From an uncultured Clostridia bacterium (GTDB lineage Bacteria; Bacillota; Clostridia; Oscillospirales; Oscillospiraceae): a stretch of 5,980 nucleotides of DNA. A model generated the notes under the pieces. That model was given only the letters and a program-made list of their open reading frames with translations, did no database searches and was not told where the DNA came from. The stretch spans positions 1 through 5,980 of the forward strand of contig CAMWQV010000145.1 in NCBI GenBank assembly GCA_947176425.1. The letters run 5' to 3'. The first letter of the stretch is position 1. Every line of letters begins with the position of its first letter. Positions 4,364 through 5,980 of this stretch are shown here, in pieces. The translations under genes and the position numbers were made by a program.

Positions 4364-5980
4364 TCATAACTTCTTGACGAACAGGCAGCGGATAGCGTTG
4401 AGTACCGCTAGAATCATGACACCCACATCCGCGAAGATTGCCAGATACATATTGGCGATACCCACAGCGCCCAAGATCAGGCAGGCAAACTTGACGCCCA
4501 GCGCCATGACAATGTTCTGGTAGACAATGCGCAGGCACTTCCGGGAAATCTTGATGGCCTTAGCAATTTTCAGGGGATCATCGTCCATCAGAACGATATC
4601 CGCCGCTTCGATTGCGGCATCCGAACCCATAGCACCCATCGCAACACCAATATCGGCTCTGGACAGCACAGGCGCATCATTGATACCATCGCCCACGAAG
4701 GCCAGCTTTGCTTTGCCGGTTTTAGCCCGCAGCAGTTCCTCCACTTTGGATACTTTGTCCGCCGGGAGCAGTTCGCTGTAAACCGTATCAATTCTGAGAG
4801 AAGATGCCACCTGATCTGCCACTTTCTTTGCGTCGCCAGTCAGCATGACTGTTTTCTCTACGCCAGCTGATTTCAGCGCGGAGATGGCCTTTTGCGAATT
4901 GGGCTTTACAACATCGGAGATCACGATATGTCCCGCATATTCTCCGTTGATTGCCATGTGAATAATCGTGCCAGTGTGATGGCAGTCAATGTAAGAGATA
5001 CCAAGCTGCTTCATCAGCTTATTGTTACCAGCGGCAACGTCCACGCCATCCACCTTTGCGATGATGCCATTTCCGCTGATTTCCTGAATATCGCTGACAC
5101 GAGTGCGATCAAGTTCTTTGCCATAGGCCCGCTGCAAACTCTTACTGATGGGGTGGGAGGATGCGCTCTCGGCTAACGCTGCATACTCAAGCAGCTTTGC
5201 ATCTTCCATCTCATTATGGTGGATGCCGTTGACCTCAAAAACACCCTGGGTCAGTGTACCGGTCTTATCAAATACGACTACCTTTGTCTGAGAGAGAATT
5301 TCCAGATAGTTGGAGCCTTTTACCAGAACACCTTCTTGACTGGCCCCGCCGATTCCGGCAAAGAAACTGAGAGGGATACTGATAACCAGTGCGCAGGGGC
5401 AGCTGATCACCAGGAACGTCAGCGCACGATACACCCATGTTCCCCAATCTGCGCTCAAGCCCATTGCCAGCATACGGACAAGCGGTGGCAGGATGGCCAG
5501 CGCCAATGCACTGTAACAAACAGCGGGGGTATAGATTTTTGCAAATTTTGAGATAAAATCCTCTGATTTGGACTTGCGGGAACTGGCGTTTTCCACCAGG
5601 TCCAGAATTTTAGATACTGTGGATTCCCCAAACTCTTTTGTTGTCTGGATTTTCAGCACACCGGTCATATTGATACAGCCGCTGACAATTTCGTCTCCGG
5701 GCTTGGCTTCACGGGGCAGACTCTCTCCAGTCAGGGCGCTGGTGTTCAGGCTGGAACTGCCCTCCACAATCGTACCATCAATCGGCACTTTCTCACCGGG
5801 CTGCACCACAATGATGCTGCCAATCTCCACTTCGTCCGGGTCCACCTGCTCCAGTTTGCCGTTCTGCTCAACATTGGCATAGTCCGGGCGAATGTCCATC
5901 AAATCGCTGATATTGCGGCGGCTCTTGCCGACGGCGTACCCCTGGAACCACTCGCCCACCTGATAGAACAGCATCACGGC
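4364..5980 (-). CDS. cadA: Zn/Cd/Pb-exporting P1B-type ATPase, C-terminal part (cut by right edge)
   Basis: The visible 538 residues form an open frame to the edge. In fragment numbering from Ala at 5980: actuator TGES (84-87); membrane segment with the metal-binding CPC motif (194-196, SCPCALV); phosphorylated Asp in DKTGT (D238); the P1B-specific His-Pro in ASSHP (276-277); nucleotide/hinge TGDA (381-384) and GDGINDAP (430-437); and two final membrane helices with K497 (ALGVKF) and D518 (FADVGV). CPC plus this Lys and Asp defines the P1B-2 group (CadA/ZntA), which pumps Zn2+, Cd2+ and Pb2+ out of the cell and would give metal tolerance. It resembles other gut Firmicutes CadA. The N-terminal ~100-180 residues, including any metal-binding domain and the first helices, are missing, so a GMxCxxC or His-rich domain cannot be judged. 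The stop is TGA at 4366-4364. Confidence 0.93.
   Translation of the reverse strand, partial: AVMLFYQVGEWFQGYAVGKSRRNISDLMDIRPDYANVEQNGKLEQVDPDEVEIGSIIVVQPGEKVPIDGTIVEGSSSLNTSALTGESLPREAKPGDEIVSGCINMTGVLKIQTTKEFGESTVSKILDLVENASSRKSKSEDFISKFAKIYTPAVCYSALALAILPPLVRMLAMGLSADWGTWVYRALTFLVISCPCALVISIPLSFFAGIGGASQEGVLVKGSNYLEILSQTKVVVFDKTGTLTQGVFEVNGIHHNEMEDAKLLEYAALAESASSHPISKSLQRAYGKELDRTRVSDIQEISGNGIIAKVDGVDVAAGNNKLMKQLGISYIDCHHTGTIIHMAINGEYAGHIVISDVVKPNSQKAISALKSAGVEKTVMLTGDAKKVADQVASSLRIDTVYSELLPADKVSKVEELLRAKTGKAKLAFVGDGINDAPVLSRADIGVAMGAMGSDAAIEAADIVLMDDDPLKIAKAIKISRKCLRIVYQNIVMALGVKFACLILGAVGIANMYLAIFADVGVMILAVLNAIRCLFVKKL

Noticed and set aside
1..5980. tRNA, rRNA, CRISPR array, insertion sequence ends or attachment sites
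   Set aside because: No regular repeat-spacer pattern, transposase, integrase or recognisable RNA gene seen on either strand.

Overview
This window looks like part of a Firmicutes (probably gut Clostridia) mobile element, most likely an integrative and conjugative element (ICE). The evidence is the mix of short backbone proteins typical of Tn916-like and related clostridial elements: a KTR-type cysteine-rich zinc-ribbon protein, a small sigma-70 region-4-like protein and a DUF3847-like coiled-coil protein. It also carries a heavy-metal efflux cassette, strong AAAGGAGG-type ribosome binding sites and many hairpins. Every gene I can support is on the minus strand, so transcription runs from the right edge to the left. 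No plus-strand gene is credible.

Reading in the direction of transcription: (1) 5980-4364 is the C-terminal ~540 residues of a Zn/Cd/Pb P1B-type ATPase (CadA/ZntA class), cut by the right edge. (2) 4347-4027 is an ArsR/SmtB-family metal-sensing repressor, 16 bp downstream of the pump. (3) 3959-3027 is a MoxR/NorQ/CbbQ-like AAA+ ATPase, followed after only 4 bp by (4) 3022-1211, a NorD/CbbO-like protein with a C-terminal VWA domain. These two sizes and domain orders match the known two-component AAA+/VWA remodelling machines. (5) 1179-1009 is a 56-residue KTR zinc ribbon, whose usual tail is cut off by an in-frame TAG. (6) 1008-662 is a 347-bp non-coding stretch with a large hairpin, a possible 22-residue leader peptide with a good ribosome binding site, an inverted repeat enclosing that leader, and a strong intrinsic terminator. 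(7) 661-248 is the sigma-like protein, with a hairpin touching its Shine-Dalgarno. (8) 135-1 is the start of a DUF3847-like protein that runs off the left edge, preceded by a 10-bp hairpin.

Working model: the pump and repressor are a metal-resistance cargo. The AAA+/VWA pair is a co-transcribed second cargo of unknown target, possibly a metalloenzyme-maturation or conflict machine. The KTR protein, the attenuator-like region, the sigma-like protein and DUF3847 belong to the element backbone, and the leader plus terminator may gate expression of the transfer regulator. The pump, repressor and KTR calls are firm. The AAA+/VWA family calls are firm but their biological role is not known. The attenuator idea is inference.
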